Shown in pieces: positions 25,654 to 34,958 of a DNA stretch of 64,000 bases. The position numbers and the translations under genes were made by a program. Below the pieces are notes generated by a model. That model did no database searches. It worked only from the letters and a program-made list of their open reading frames with translations, and had not been told where the DNA came from. Positions within the stretch are counted from its first letter, which is position 1. Every line of letters starts with the position of its first letter. The DNA is taken from contig JBGPHT010000022.1 in NCBI GenBank assembly GCA_041484525.1, forward strand, positions 6,558 through 70,557, in the 5' to 3' direction. This DNA is from JBGPHT01 sp041484525. GTDB taxonomy: Bacteria; Acidobacteriota; Terriglobia; Bryobacterales; Bryobacteraceae.

Positions 25654-27184
25654 TGGTCTTTACCGCGCCCTGCTCCGACACGAAACGCGCCTTGAACTCC
25701 TCGATCGCCGACTTCAGCTTGGCGCGCAGACTGTCGTCCAGCGCCTTCTTCGTTTTGATCTCCTCGAACACGCCGCGGTGCGCGTTGTCCACGAACCGGT
25801 ACAACTCTTCCTCGAACTTGCGGCACTGCTCCACCGGCAGATCGTCTAGATAACCCTGCGTGCCGGCGAAGATGATGACGATCTGTTTTTCCAGCGGCAG
25901 CGGCGAATACTGCCCCTGTTTCAGGATCTCCACCAGGTGCTTGCCACGATTGAGCTGCGCCATCGACGACTTGTCGAGGTCGCTGCCGAACTGCGCGAAC
26001 GCCGCCAGCGCGCGATACTGCGCCAAGTCCAGCCGCAGCCCGCCCGCGATCTGCTTCATCGCCTTCGTCTGCGCGTTTCCGCCCACGCGGCTCACCGAGA
26101 TGCCCACGTTGATGGCCGGCCGCACGTTCGAGTTGAACAGGTCGGCTTCGAGGAAAATCTGCCCGTCCGTAATCGAAATGACGTTAGTCGGAATGTACGC
26201 CGAAACGTCGCCCGCCTGCGTCTCGATGAACGGTAGCGCCGTCAGCGATCCGCCGCCGTGTTCCTTGCTGAGCTTGGCCGCGCGCTCCAGCAGCCGACTG
26301 TGCAGGTAGAACACGTCTCCCGGAAACGCCTCGCGCCCCGGCGGCCGCCGCAGCAGCAGCGAAATCTCGCGGTACGCCGCCGCATGCTTCGAAAGATCGT
26401 CGTACACGCACAGGGCGTGCCGACCCGAATCGCGGAAGAACTCGCCCATGGCGCATCCCGAGAACGGCGCCAGGTATTGCATCGGAGCCGGGTCCGACGC
26501 CGAGGCCGAAACCACGATCGTATATTCCATGGCGCCGTGGTCTTCGAGCGTCTTCACCACCTGCGCCACCGTCGAGCGCTTCTGGCCGATAGCGACATAG
26601 ATGCAGATCATGTCGCCGCCCTTCTGATTGATGATCGCGTCCAGAGCGATGGCCGTCTTACCCGTCTGCCGGTCGCCGATGATCAGCTCGCGCTGCCCGC
26701 GTCCCACGGGAATCATGGAATCGATGGCCTTGATCCCGGTCTGCACCGGCTCCTTCACCGGCTGCCGCGCCACCACGCCCGGCGCCAGCCGTTCGATGTG
26801 GTTCCGCTTGTCTGTCAGGATCGGCCCCTTGCCGTCGATGGGCGCGCCCAGCGCATCCACCACGCGCCCGATCAACGCCTCGCCCACTGGCACCGACATG
26901 ATGGAGCCGGTGCGCCGCACCTCGTCGCCTTCCTTGATTTCGGAATATTCGCCCAGCAGCACCGCGCCTACCTGGTCTTCTTCCAGGTTCATCGCGATGC
27001 CCGCAACGCCGTGCGGAAATTGGATCAGCTCGCCCGCCATGACCTTCTCCAGGCCGTGCACGCGCGCAATGCCGTCACCCACGGAAATGACCGAGCCGGT
27101 CTCAGTCACATCGACGGCCCGCTCATAATTCTCAATCTCCTGGCGCAATATGCTGGTAATCTCATCCGCTCGTATTTGAGCCAT
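25646..27184 (-). CDS. atpA: F1 ATP synthase alpha subunit
   Basis: 512 residues. Non-catalytic nucleotide-binding subunit with Walker A GDRQTGKTAIALDAIINQK, ALCVYDDLSKHAAAYREISL (the conserved alpha signature with YREISLLLRRPPGREAFPGD directly after) and VGISVSRVGGNAQ with the arginine finger. The N-terminal region starts AQIRADEITSILRQEIENYE, which contacts the delta subunit. Normal length and fully conserved context: delta before, gamma after. Confidence 0.98.
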   Translation of the reverse strand: MAQIRADEITSILRQEIENYERAVDVTETGSVISVGDGIARVHGLEKVMAGELIQFPHGVAGIAMNLEEDQVGAVLLGEYSEIKEGDEVRRTGSIMSVPVGEALIGRVVDALGAPIDGKGPILTDKRNHIERLAPGVVARQPVKEPVQTGIKAIDSMIPVGRGQRELIIGDRQTGKTAIALDAIINQKGGDMICIYVAIGQKRSTVAQVVKTLEDHGAMEYTIVVSASASDPAPMQYLAPFSGCAMGEFFRDSGRHALCVYDDLSKHAAAYREISLLLRRPPGREAFPGDVFYLHSRLLERAAKLSKEHGGGSLTALPFIETQAGDVSAYIPTNVISITDGQIFLEADLFNSNVRPAINVGISVSRVGGNAQTKAMKQIAGGLRLDLAQYRALAAFAQFGSDLDKSSMAQLNRGKHLVEILKQGQYSPLPLEKQIVIIFAGTQGYLDDLPVEQCRKFEEELYRFVDNAHRGVFEEIKTKKALDDSLRAKLKSAIEEFKARFVSEQGAVKTNA

Positions 27185-27202
27185 AGTTCCTTCCCGTTGC
27201 GA

Positions 27203-27757
27203 TTAACTTTCAGCGCCCAGGCGCCGCGCCAGCGAATGGAGCTGGCCGCGCACCGAGCCGTCGTACACCGTGGAGCCGATCCTCGCCATCACCCCGCCGA
27301 TCAGCGATGGGTCCACCGCAAACTGCATCCGGATGCGCTTGCCCGTGAGCTTCTGCAGTTCCGCATTCAGCGCCGTGCGCTGCGTCTCCGTCAAGTCGGC
27401 CGCCGAGGTGACTTCGGCGCGCGCCATCCCCAGCCGCTCGTCCAAAATCAGATCGAACAACTGGACGATCTCGGGAAACGCCGCGATCCTCCGGCGGTCC
27501 ACCAGTACGAATAGAAAATTGCGCGTCACGCGCGAAAGCTTCAGCACGTCCACGATCCGGCCCACCACGGCCCTCTTCCGGCCGGGCGTCACGGCGGGCG
27601 AAACCAGCGCATTCTGCAGTTCCACCGAGCCCTTCAGCGCGGACTCGAACGCACGTAATTCCGCCACCGCGTCCTGCGGGCGCAAGACCGAGCCGCTCGC
27701 AGTTACCACGTCCGCGAGGGCCTCGGCGTATCGCTTGGCTACAGCCGTAATTGTCAT
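27203..27757 (-). CDS. atpH: F1 ATP synthase delta subunit
   Basis: 184 residues. The helical N-terminal domain begins TITAVAKRYAEALADVV, the usual delta/OSCP start. The C-terminal domain ends with the conserved KRIRMQFAVDPSLIGGVMAR IG motif followed by VYDGSVRGQL (contiguous in the protein). It joins the peripheral stalk (b, b') to the top of F1. It starts 3 bases after the atpF stop, in the normal b-delta-alpha order. Confidence 0.95.
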   Translation of the reverse strand: MTITAVAKRYAEALADVVTASGSVLRPQDAVAELRAFESALKGSVELQNALVSPAVTPGRKRAVVGRIVDVLKLSRVTRNFLFVLVDRRRIAAFPEIVQLFDLILDERLGMARAEVTSAADLTETQRTALNAELQKLTGKRIRMQFAVDPSLIGGVMARIGSTVYDGSVRGQLHSLARRLGAES

Positions 27758-27760
27758 GGT

Positions 27761-28390
27761 TTATCTGGTCTGCGCGCGCGCCGAGCCGTCCTCGAGCCCC
27801 TTGACGAACCCGCGCACCAGCGCGTCCTGCGTTTCCGGGGTCATGCGCGCCCGGATCTTCTGCTCCGCCAGGCTCACCGCCAGTTGCGCCGAATAGCGCT
27901 TCAAATCCACGCGCGCGGCCTTTCCCGCGGACGCAATTTCCTGCTCCGCATGCGCCTGGATCTTCGCCAACTCGGCCGCCGTCCGCGCCGCCATGCGCTT
28001 CGCGTCGGCTTCGGCCTCGGCCTGCCCTTGCCCTTTCAACGCCGCGATGTCATCACCGAGCCGCGCCAACTTCCGGTCGACTTCCGCCGCCCGCGCCTCC
28101 GCACCTTTGCGCGCGTCCTCAGCCTCGACCATATCCTTCCGGATCTTCTGCGACCGGGCATCGAAGAACGGCCCGGCGTTCTTGCCGATCACGTACCCGA
28201 ACGCCGCTGCCAACAACAGAAAGTTGGCCCACTTCCAGATCTCGAGCTTGCCTTCCTCCTCCGCTTCCTTGGAATGCCCCGATTCAGCGGATTTGCCAGC
28301 CTCGTGCGCCTCTTGCGCCCGCGAGCCCGCGCAACTCAAAAAGAGAAAAGCGAGCGTAGCGAGCCACCTTCTCCTGTTCCCTACCCTCAT
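27761..28390 (-). CDS. atpF: ATP synthase b subunit with signal-peptide-like N-terminus
   Basis: 209 residues, longer than a classical b subunit (about 155-165). Residues 1-25 (RRRWLATLAFLFLSCAGSRA) look like a signal sequence. A charged, glutamate-rich linker follows, then the membrane segment WKWANFLLLAAAFGYVIGK (about 52-70). A long alanine/lysine/glutamate coiled coil (FDARSQKIRKDMVEAEDARK and on) forms the peripheral stalk. The start overlaps the b' gene by 4 bases. Extended, signal-bearing b subunits are known in some acidobacteria and deltaproteobacteria. Confidence 0.88.
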   Translation of the reverse strand: MRVGNRRRWLATLAFLFLSCAGSRAQEAHEAGKSAESGHSKEAEEEGKLEIWKWANFLLLAAAFGYVIGKNAGPFFDARSQKIRKDMVEAEDARKGAEARAAEVDRKLARLGDDIAALKGQGQAEAEADAKRMAARTAAELAKIQAHAEQEIASAGKAARVDLKRYSAQLAVSLAEQKIRARMTPETQDALVRGFVKGLEDGSARAQTR

Positions 28391-28836
28391 GCCGCACTCC
28401 GCCGCAACAGCGACTCGGCAATCTGGTTCGCCAACGCTTCGCTGTCGCCAGCAAGAGACATCTTGGCCGCCTCCACATCCTTCGCCAGCAGTGCCCTCGC
28501 CTCGCGCACCATCGCGTCGGCGCGCTGCCGGGCCGCCGCGACATCCGCCGCTTCGCGCTCGTGCAATTCCTTGTGGAGCCTGTCATGCGCGGCGTAGACT
28601 TCCGAGCGCGCCGCCCGCAGCGCCGCTTCGTACTCAGCCGTCTTGGCAGCAGCGCGTTCCAGGCTCTGCTCAGCCAGTTTTCGTGCGCCTTCCGTGGCCT
28701 CGTACCGGCGGTGCAGGACTTTTTCCAGAGGCTTGAAGAAAACGAACTTCAAATAAACGTTCAGCAGAACGACGAGTAGAAATGTAGGAACCGCTCTCAG
28801 CAGAATTCCGCCTAAGGCGTGCAGCGTGGCATCCAT
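28387..28836 (-). CDS. ATP synthase b' subunit
   Basis: 149 residues. The N-terminal membrane helix (ILLRAVPTFLLVVLLNVYLK, residues about 11-30) is followed by FVFFKPLEKVLHRRYEATEG, the region where the b-type stalk leaves the membrane, and then an alanine-rich coiled coil to the end. A second b-type subunit directly before atpF points to a heterodimeric b/b' stalk. It is the first gene of the visible atp operon. Neither atpB (a) nor atpE (c) precedes it; a truncated kinase gene lies upstream instead. Confidence 0.9.
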   Translation of the reverse strand: MDATLHALGGILLRAVPTFLLVVLLNVYLKFVFFKPLEKVLHRRYEATEGARKLAEQSLERAAAKTAEYEAALRAARSEVYAAHDRLHKELHEREAADVAAARQRADAMVREARALLAKDVEAAKMSLAGDSEALANQIAESLLRRSAA

Positions 28837-28869
28837 GAGTTTTCAGTAAGGAGAGACCCGGCGATGTTC

Positions 28870-29607
28870 TTAAGGAGTACAGATTAACAAACTGCGGAAA
28901 CAACCGTCAACCGCGATGAGGCCGGCTTGCGTCTTCCCTTCGAAAGGCCGGCGGCCTGCCACCATCTCGTACAAAATGCTCCCGAAGGCGAAGATATCGC
29001 TGCGCGCGTCCGCCTCCTGCCCTTCCAACTGCTCGGGCGACATATATTGCAGGGTGCCGATGATGGCGCCTTCGCCGGTGAGCGGCGAAGTGAGCGTCTG
29101 CATGATCGAGCCGCCGCTCGTCAGCGTACCCGCGGCAATCTTCGCCAAGCCGAAATCCAGCACCTTGGCGCCGTCTTTGGTGAGCATGATATTGGCGGGC
29201 TTGAGATCGCGATGCGTGATGCCGGTGCGGTGGGCGCGGTCGAGGGCGTCGGCAACCTGGATCGCGATGCGCAGGGTCTGGTCGAGCGGCAGAGGGCCTT
29301 TGTGCAACCGGGCGGCGAGGGTTTCGCCTTCGAGGAACTCCATCACCAGGTAGTCGGTGTCGTCCTGCCGGCCGATATCGTGCAGGGTGCAGATGTGGGG
29401 ATGGTTGAGCGCGGAGACGGCGCGGGCCTCGCGCTCGAAGCACTGGCGGACCTCGGGCCGGTCGGCGGTGTGCGCGGGCAGAACCTTGACGGCGACGGTG
29501 CGATCGAGCCGCGTGTCGCGCGCGCGATAAACCTCGCCCATGCCGCCGGCCCCGATCGGCGCCACGATTTCGTAAGGGCCCAGGCGCGTTCCCGCAGCGA
29601 GTGGCAT
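28870..29607 (-). CDS. Serine/threonine protein kinase, C-terminally truncated
   Basis: 245 residues from ATG 29607. PknB-type kinase domain: LGPYEIVAPIGAGGMGEVYR (glycine loop), AVKVLPAH (lysine), ITHRDLKPANIMLT (catalytic loop), VLDFGLAKIA (DFG) and GTLQYMSPEQLEG. After FEGKTQAGLIAV the sequence changes to DGCFRSLLICTP and stops, so the last third of the C-lobe is missing. No transmembrane or sensor region is attached, although acidobacterial relatives normally continue for hundreds of residues. All catalytic residues are present, but stability is doubtful. It is probably a remnant left by a rearrangement next to the atp operon. Confidence 0.8.
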   Translation of the reverse strand: MPLAAGTRLGPYEIVAPIGAGGMGEVYRARDTRLDRTVAVKVLPAHTADRPEVRQCFEREARAVSALNHPHICTLHDIGRQDDTDYLVMEFLEGETLAARLHKGPLPLDQTLRIAIQVADALDRAHRTGITHRDLKPANIMLTKDGAKVLDFGLAKIAAGTLTSGGSIMQTLTSPLTGEGAIIGTLQYMSPEQLEGQEADARSDIFAFGSILYEMVAGRRPFEGKTQAGLIAVDGCFRSLLICTP

Positions 29608-29706
29608 GAGTGTCGAGGCATTATACCCCGCGCTGCTGCTTGGTTGAATTCGGTTCCGGAACGGCGGTTTGCGGTGTAGAATTGCGCAGGAGCAAGAAAG
29701 AGGCCG

Positions 29707-30360
29707 ATGATGACATTTCGCCTGTTGATTCCGTTTGCCGTGCTGGGCGCCGCCTTGGCGCAGGGCCCGGCCGGGCCGCCGAATGGGCCCATGCAACGGC
29801 CGCAGGATTTGGTGGCCCTGAAAACCTGGCAAGCACATGTAACCGTGCCAGCGCTGGACGTCATGCAACCGCCGCAGGATTTGGTGGCCCTGAAAACCTA
29901 CCTCAACCTGACCGACGCGCAGGTGCGCCAGATGCACCAGGCGGGCGAGCAGGCGCGGCGGCAGGCGGATGAAAAGGCCAAAGCTTTGGAACCGCAGATC
30001 CGTGAAAAGCGGATGGCGCTCCAAGACCTGCTCGCCAAAGATACGAGCGACGCCACGGCGGTGGGAAAGCTGATGCTGGAGATCCGCGGGTTGGAGAAGC
30101 AGATGCGGGAGTCGCGGCAGGCGGTACGCGCCGGACAGCTCGCTGTGCTGACGGCCGATCAACGGACGAAGTTTCGCGCTATCGAAGAAGCCGCGGCTCT
30201 GCCGCAGGCGACGCGCGAAGCCATGCAAATGGGTCTGGTGCCGGGTGCGCCCGGCGGACCGAATCCGCCGCGCATGGGCCAGGGCCAACCGAATGGTCCG
30301 CCGATGCCGCCTCAGCCCCGGCGCGGGCAGGAGCCCGGCCCGCTCGAACGCGATCGCTAA
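29707..30360 (+). CDS. Spy/CpxP-like periplasmic protein with internal duplication
   Basis: 217 residues. Signal peptide MMTFRLLIPFAVLGAALAQG, then a Pro/Gly/Gln-rich stretch. A helical region follows with LNLTDAQVRQMHQAGEQAR, EKAKALEPQIREKRMALQDL, LEKQMRESRQAVRAGQL and AVLTADQRTKFRAIEEA. The L-T-x-x-Q pair (LTDAQ, LTADQ) is the Spy/CpxP hallmark; that family forms cradle-shaped chaperones. The tail is low complexity (GPPMPPQPRRGQEPG). The segment encoding MQ-PQDLVALKT occurs twice, 24 codons apart. It is divergent from the truncated kinase and its end abuts the convergent YkgJ-type gene. Confidence 0.8.
   Translation: MMTFRLLIPFAVLGAALAQGPAGPPNGPMQRPQDLVALKTWQAHVTVPALDVMQPPQDLVALKTYLNLTDAQVRQMHQAGEQARRQADEKAKALEPQIREKRMALQDLLAKDTSDATAVGKLMLEIRGLEKQMRESRQAVRAGQLAVLTADQRTKFRAIEEAAALPQATREAMQMGLVPGAPGGPNPPRMGQGQPNGPPMPPQPRRGQEPGPLERDR
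29791..29899 (+). repeat. Two 37-bp direct repeats inside the Spy-like gene
   Basis: 29791-29827 and 29863-29899 are identical except for one base (CGGCCG against CCGCCG). They are offset by 72 bases, which keeps the reading frame. The sequence between them (GGCAAGCACATGTAACCGTG and on) is unrelated to what follows the second copy. Confidence 0.85.
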
Positions 30361-30759
30361 TCAGCGCATCGGCGCGGAAAGCACGCGCGCGGTTTCGATC
30401 TGGATCAGCTCGCCTTCGCCGATGCCGGGGCAATACTTGGCGGTCTTGCGCCACTCGCGCCGGTTGTCGACCAGCTCGGGCCAGAAGGGAAACACCCGGC
30501 ACTGTGTCGGTTTGGCAGGGTGGATCGAGCAGCCGTGGTCCTGCAAGAACGAGCAGGTGGACCCGCGCGGCACCCGCAGGCGCAGCTTGTGACGCGTCCG
30601 GTAGACGTATCGACGCTCGAATTGGGCGGGCGAAAGATGGAGAAAAGCTGCCGCGCGGCGCAGGTCGGTTTCGGTGAGGTAGACGAAACCTTTCTGAGTG
30701 CAACATTCGATACAGCCGGGTTGGCAGGTGAAGCGGAATCCCTCGGCCATGCCACCCAT
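30361..30759 (-). CDS. YkgJ-family cysteine-cluster protein
   Basis: 132 residues from ATG 30759 (ATG 30750 is possible). Cysteines fall in the YkgJ/Zn-Fe-cluster pattern: CQPGCIECCTQKG near the N-terminus, GSTCSFLQDHGCSIHPAKP, QCRVFPFWPE and KYCPGIG near the end. The CxxxCxxC plus distal cysteines probably bind a metal or Fe-S cluster (UPF0153). No partner gene is evident: it converges on the Spy-like gene, and a CBS-domain gene diverges on the other side. Molecular function of the family is not established. Confidence 0.85.
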   Translation of the reverse strand: MGGMAEGFRFTCQPGCIECCTQKGFVYLTETDLRRAAAFLHLSPAQFERRYVYRTRHKLRLRVPRGSTCSFLQDHGCSIHPAKPTQCRVFPFWPELVDNRREWRKTAKYCPGIGEGELIQIETARVLSAPMR

Positions 30760-30824
30760 TATGATCTGTTACGGCTGGGGGGTTTTGTGATATAGTTCAG
30801 CCAGAATTACGGGGGGGTGTTCCC

Positions 30825-31253
30825 ATGTCCCTTGTACGTGACATCGTAGAGGAACGGCCGCTCTTCCAGGTAGACGAGAGCGAAAGCGTCGCCGGCGTTG
30901 CCCGGCGGATGGTGGAACTCGGGGTGGGCGCCATCCTGGTTTTCCGCGGCGATCAGCTTCGCGGCGTCTTCAGCGAGCGCGACCTCATGAAACGCGTGGT
31001 GATCGAGCATCTGGACCCGGAGAATACAGCCGTAGCCCAGGTGATGAGCACCGACATCGCCACCATCGACGAACAGGCCGACCTGGAACAGGCTATGGAG
31101 GCGATGCAGACACATAGCTGCCGCCACCTGCCGGTGACACGCGCGGCGCAGGTGGTCGGATTCCTTTCCATGCGCGACCTGATGAACTATGAGCTGGCGC
31201 GCAAGACCGAGGAGTTGCACCACATGCGGGCCTATATTCATGGGAGCGCGTGA
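30825..31253 (+). CDS. CBS-domain pair protein
   Basis: 142 residues forming two CBS motifs and little else. CBS1: FQVDESESVAGVARRMVELG, GAILVFRGDQLRGVFSERDL. CBS2: VMSTDIATIDEQADLEQAME, CRHLPVTRAAQVVGFLSMRD. A tandem pair like this binds adenosine nucleotides or SAM and acts as a sensor or subunit regulator. The stop overlaps the start of the next gene as GTGA (31250-31253), so both are probably translated together. A run of seven G bases lies 10-16 bases before the ATG. Confidence 0.9.
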   Translation: MSLVRDIVEERPLFQVDESESVAGVARRMVELGVGAILVFRGDQLRGVFSERDLMKRVVIEHLDPENTAVAQVMSTDIATIDEQADLEQAMEAMQTHSCRHLPVTRAAQVVGFLSMRDLMNYELARKTEELHHMRAYIHGSA

Positions 31254-31618
31254 CATCCGGGATCATCGTATTCGCCCACGGTTCGCGCATCGAATCGGCT
31301 AACCAGGCGGTGCGGGCGGTGGCAGCGGAACTGGCGCGCGCCGGCGGGTTCGAACACGTGGAACCGGCATTCCTTGAGTTAGGCCAACCCGATCTGGCGG
31401 AGGCCGTGGCACGTTTGAGCGGACAAGGAGTGCGGCGCATCCTCGTAATCCCTTATTTCCTGACCCTGGGCATCCACCTGGAGCGGGATTTGCCTGCCAT
31501 CGTGCGGGAGATCTCCAAATCCAACAATGACTTAGAGATTGCGGTCACACCTCCGCTGGACGGGCATCCGGGGCTGGTTCAAGTGCTCCTGGAGCGGGCC
31601 AGGGCGGCCGGTGCTTGA
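31250..31618 (+). CDS. CbiX-type sirohydrochlorin chelatase-family protein
   Basis: 122 residues from GTG 31250. The chelatase half-domain is clear: SGIIVFAHGSRIESANQAV with the metal-binding histidine, FEHVEPAFLELGQPDLAEAV, ILVIPYFLTLGIHLERDLP with the second histidine, and a final PLDGHPGLVQVLLERA. Short CbiX/SirB proteins insert cobalt, nickel or iron into sirohydrochlorin. No other tetrapyrrole gene is nearby, so the metal cannot be inferred. Its TGA stop (31616-31618) lies inside the HAIR-like operator of the dnaK promoter. Confidence 0.88.
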   Translation: MTSGIIVFAHGSRIESANQAVRAVAAELARAGGFEHVEPAFLELGQPDLAEAVARLSGQGVRRILVIPYFLTLGIHLERDLPAIVREISKSNNDLEIAVTPPLDGHPGLVQVLLERARAAGA

Positions 31619-31634
31619 GTATCCAGCACTCAAC
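31614..31634. promoter_or_regulatory. HAIR-like HspR operator upstream of dnaK
   Basis: CTTGAGT (31614-31620), seven bases, then ACTCAAC (31628-31634). The HspR-associated inverted repeat is CTTGAGT-N7-ACTCAAG, so 13 of 14 half-site bases match with exact spacing. It ends 6 bases before the -35 hexamer, and an HspR-like gene is the third gene downstream. Autorepression of the dnaK operon is the natural reading. Confidence 0.8.
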
Positions 31635-31640
31635 GATTTC

Positions 31641-31669
31641 TTGACAACTCCATACTAAAGTTTGATAAT
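31641..31669 (+). promoter_or_regulatory. Strong sigma70-type promoter of dnaK
   Basis: TTGACA (31641-31646), a 17-base spacer, and GATAAT (31664-31669): a perfect -35, optimal spacing and five of six -10 bases. Transcription should begin near 31676, about 70 bases before the dnaK ATG. No CIRCE element is present, in keeping with HspR rather than HrcA control. Confidence 0.85.
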
Positions 31670-31685
31670 GGGACTGGACTAAATA

Positions 31686-31702
31686 GCCGCCCGCTTGGCG
31701 GC
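31686..31702 (+). promoter_or_regulatory. 5'-leader hairpin of dnaK mRNA
   Basis: GCCGCC-CGCTT-GGCGGC forms a six-pair GC stem with a five-base loop about 10 bases into the predicted transcript. AGGAGG (31729-31734) then precedes ATG 31747. The hairpin does not cover the ribosome site, so message stability is a likelier role than a thermosensor. Confidence 0.5.
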
Positions 31703-31746
31703 ATGCCATCACATAGCAAACAATACGCAGGAGGCTGTTACAAGTC

Positions 31747-33675
<1,929 letters not shown>

Positions 33676-33683
33676 CCCAATTA

Positions 33684-33739
33684 CGGGGACAGGCTACACA
33701 ACCTCGAAACTAATTTCGAGGTTGTGTAGCCTGTCCCCG
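33684..33739. repeat. Perfect 26-bp inverted repeat between dnaK and dnaJ
   Basis: Arms 33684-33709 and 33714-33739 are exact reverse complements around a 4-base loop (CTAA). The outer end contains CGGGGACAG. The related AATTACGGGGACA recurs at 63856-63868, which suggests a REP-type or miniature mobile palindrome. It fills nearly the whole 74-base gap between the two genes and could act as a partial terminator or RNase block, lowering dnaJ relative to dnaK. Confidence 0.9.
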
Positions 33740-33749
33740 AAATACCCAT

Positions 33750-34949
33750 ATGGCATCGGCTCCCAAGCACGATTATTACGAGACGCTCGGCGTGGACCGG
33801 AAGGCGGCGGCGGACGATATCCGCAAGGCGTACCGGAAGCTCGCGCGGAAGTTCCATCCGGATTTGAACCCGGGGGATAAGTCCTCCGAAGACCGCTTCA
33901 AGAAAGTTTCCGAAGCTTACGACATCCTGAGCGATCCGAAAAAGCGGCAGATGTACGACCAGTATGGCTTCTATTCGGAGAACGGGTTCCCGGGCGCCGG
34001 GCCGGGAGGTCCAGCAGGGCCGGGCGGCGGTCCCAACCCCAACATGGATTTCAGCGGGTTCGATTTTTCCGATTTCTTCCAGGGTGGCGCCGGAAGTTCG
34101 GGGCACGCCGGCAGTGGCGGCCGGCCCACCGAGGGGCAAGCGGGCGGATTTCGCGACATCTTCTCGCAGTTCTTCGGGGGGCACGGCGGACAGCAGCCGG
34201 CAGCCGAAAAAGGCAGCGACCTCGAATACGTGATGGATATCGATTTCTGGCAGGCCATCAAAGGTACGCAGGCGCGCCTCAACATCACGCGCTACGAAGT
34301 TTGCGCCACCTGCCATGGATCGGGCTCGACCGGGACGGGCGAGGTCACCTGCCCGCAGTGCAAGGGTTCGGGCAACGTCACGCAGATGGCCGGGGCGATG
34401 AAGTTCAACCTGACGTGTCCGCGGTGCGGCGGGACGGGCAAGCTTCGAAATGCCTGCCCGACGTGCGGCGGCGAGGGCCGCGTGACCCGCACCGAAGCTG
34501 TGGAAGTGCGGATTCCACCGGGCGCTCGCAACGGCTCGCGGCTGCGGGTACCGGGAAAAGGCAACGCGGGCACGATGGGGGCGCCTCCGGGCGATCTCTA
34601 CATCACCACCAAGGTCGAGGACCATTCGTTCTTCCAGCGCGAGAACGACAACATCGAGATCAAGGTGCCGATCTCGGTTTCGGAAGCGGCGCTGGGGGCG
34701 AAGATCGAGGTCCCGACCATCGACGGGCGCACCTCGATGAAAATTCCGCAAGGCACCAAGAACGGGCAGAAGTTCCGCTTGCGCGAGAAGGGTGTCCCTA
34801 ATTCGCGCACCGGCCAACGCGGCGACGAGATTGTGGAAGTGGCCATCGAGGCGCCCGACCCGCGCGATGAGCGTACGCGCGAACTGCTGCGCGAGCTGGC
34901 GAAACTGCACCCCGAGGATCCGCGGGCGGAGATCTGGGAAAAGGTCTGA
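33750..34949 (+). CDS. dnaJ: Co-chaperone DnaJ (Hsp40)
   Basis: 399 residues. The J domain starts DYYETLGVDRKAAADDIRKA and holds KFHPDLNPG with the essential HPD. A Gly/Phe-rich linker (GAGPGGPAGPGGGPNPNMDF and more) is long. The zinc domain has all four CxxCxGxG units: CATCHGSG, CPQCKGSG, CPRCGGTG and CPTCGGEG. The C-terminal substrate domains follow (VRIPPGARNGSRLRVPGKG). It stimulates DnaK ATPase and delivers clients. No Shine-Dalgarno sequence precedes ATG 33750, because the palindrome ends only 10 bases before it. Confidence 0.97.
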   Translation: MASAPKHDYYETLGVDRKAAADDIRKAYRKLARKFHPDLNPGDKSSEDRFKKVSEAYDILSDPKKRQMYDQYGFYSENGFPGAGPGGPAGPGGGPNPNMDFSGFDFSDFFQGGAGSSGHAGSGGRPTEGQAGGFRDIFSQFFGGHGGQQPAAEKGSDLEYVMDIDFWQAIKGTQARLNITRYEVCATCHGSGSTGTGEVTCPQCKGSGNVTQMAGAMKFNLTCPRCGGTGKLRNACPTCGGEGRVTRTEAVEVRIPPGARNGSRLRVPGKGNAGTMGAPPGDLYITTKVEDHSFFQRENDNIEIKVPISVSEAALGAKIEVPTIDGRTSMKIPQGTKNGQKFRLREKGVPNSRTGQRGDEIVEVAIEAPDPRDERTRELLRELAKLHPEDPRAEIWEKV

Positions 34950-34958
34950 CGAGGTAAT

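Noticed and set aside
30805..30820. AATTACGGGGGGG before the CBS-domain gene as another REP-like end
   Set aside because: Only ten bases match and the G-run may simply be the ribosome-binding region.
31686..31702. ROSE-type or four-U RNA thermometer in the dnaK leader
   Set aside because: The hairpin is GC-rich, far from the ribosome site and does not pair with AGGAGG; HspR control explains heat regulation better.
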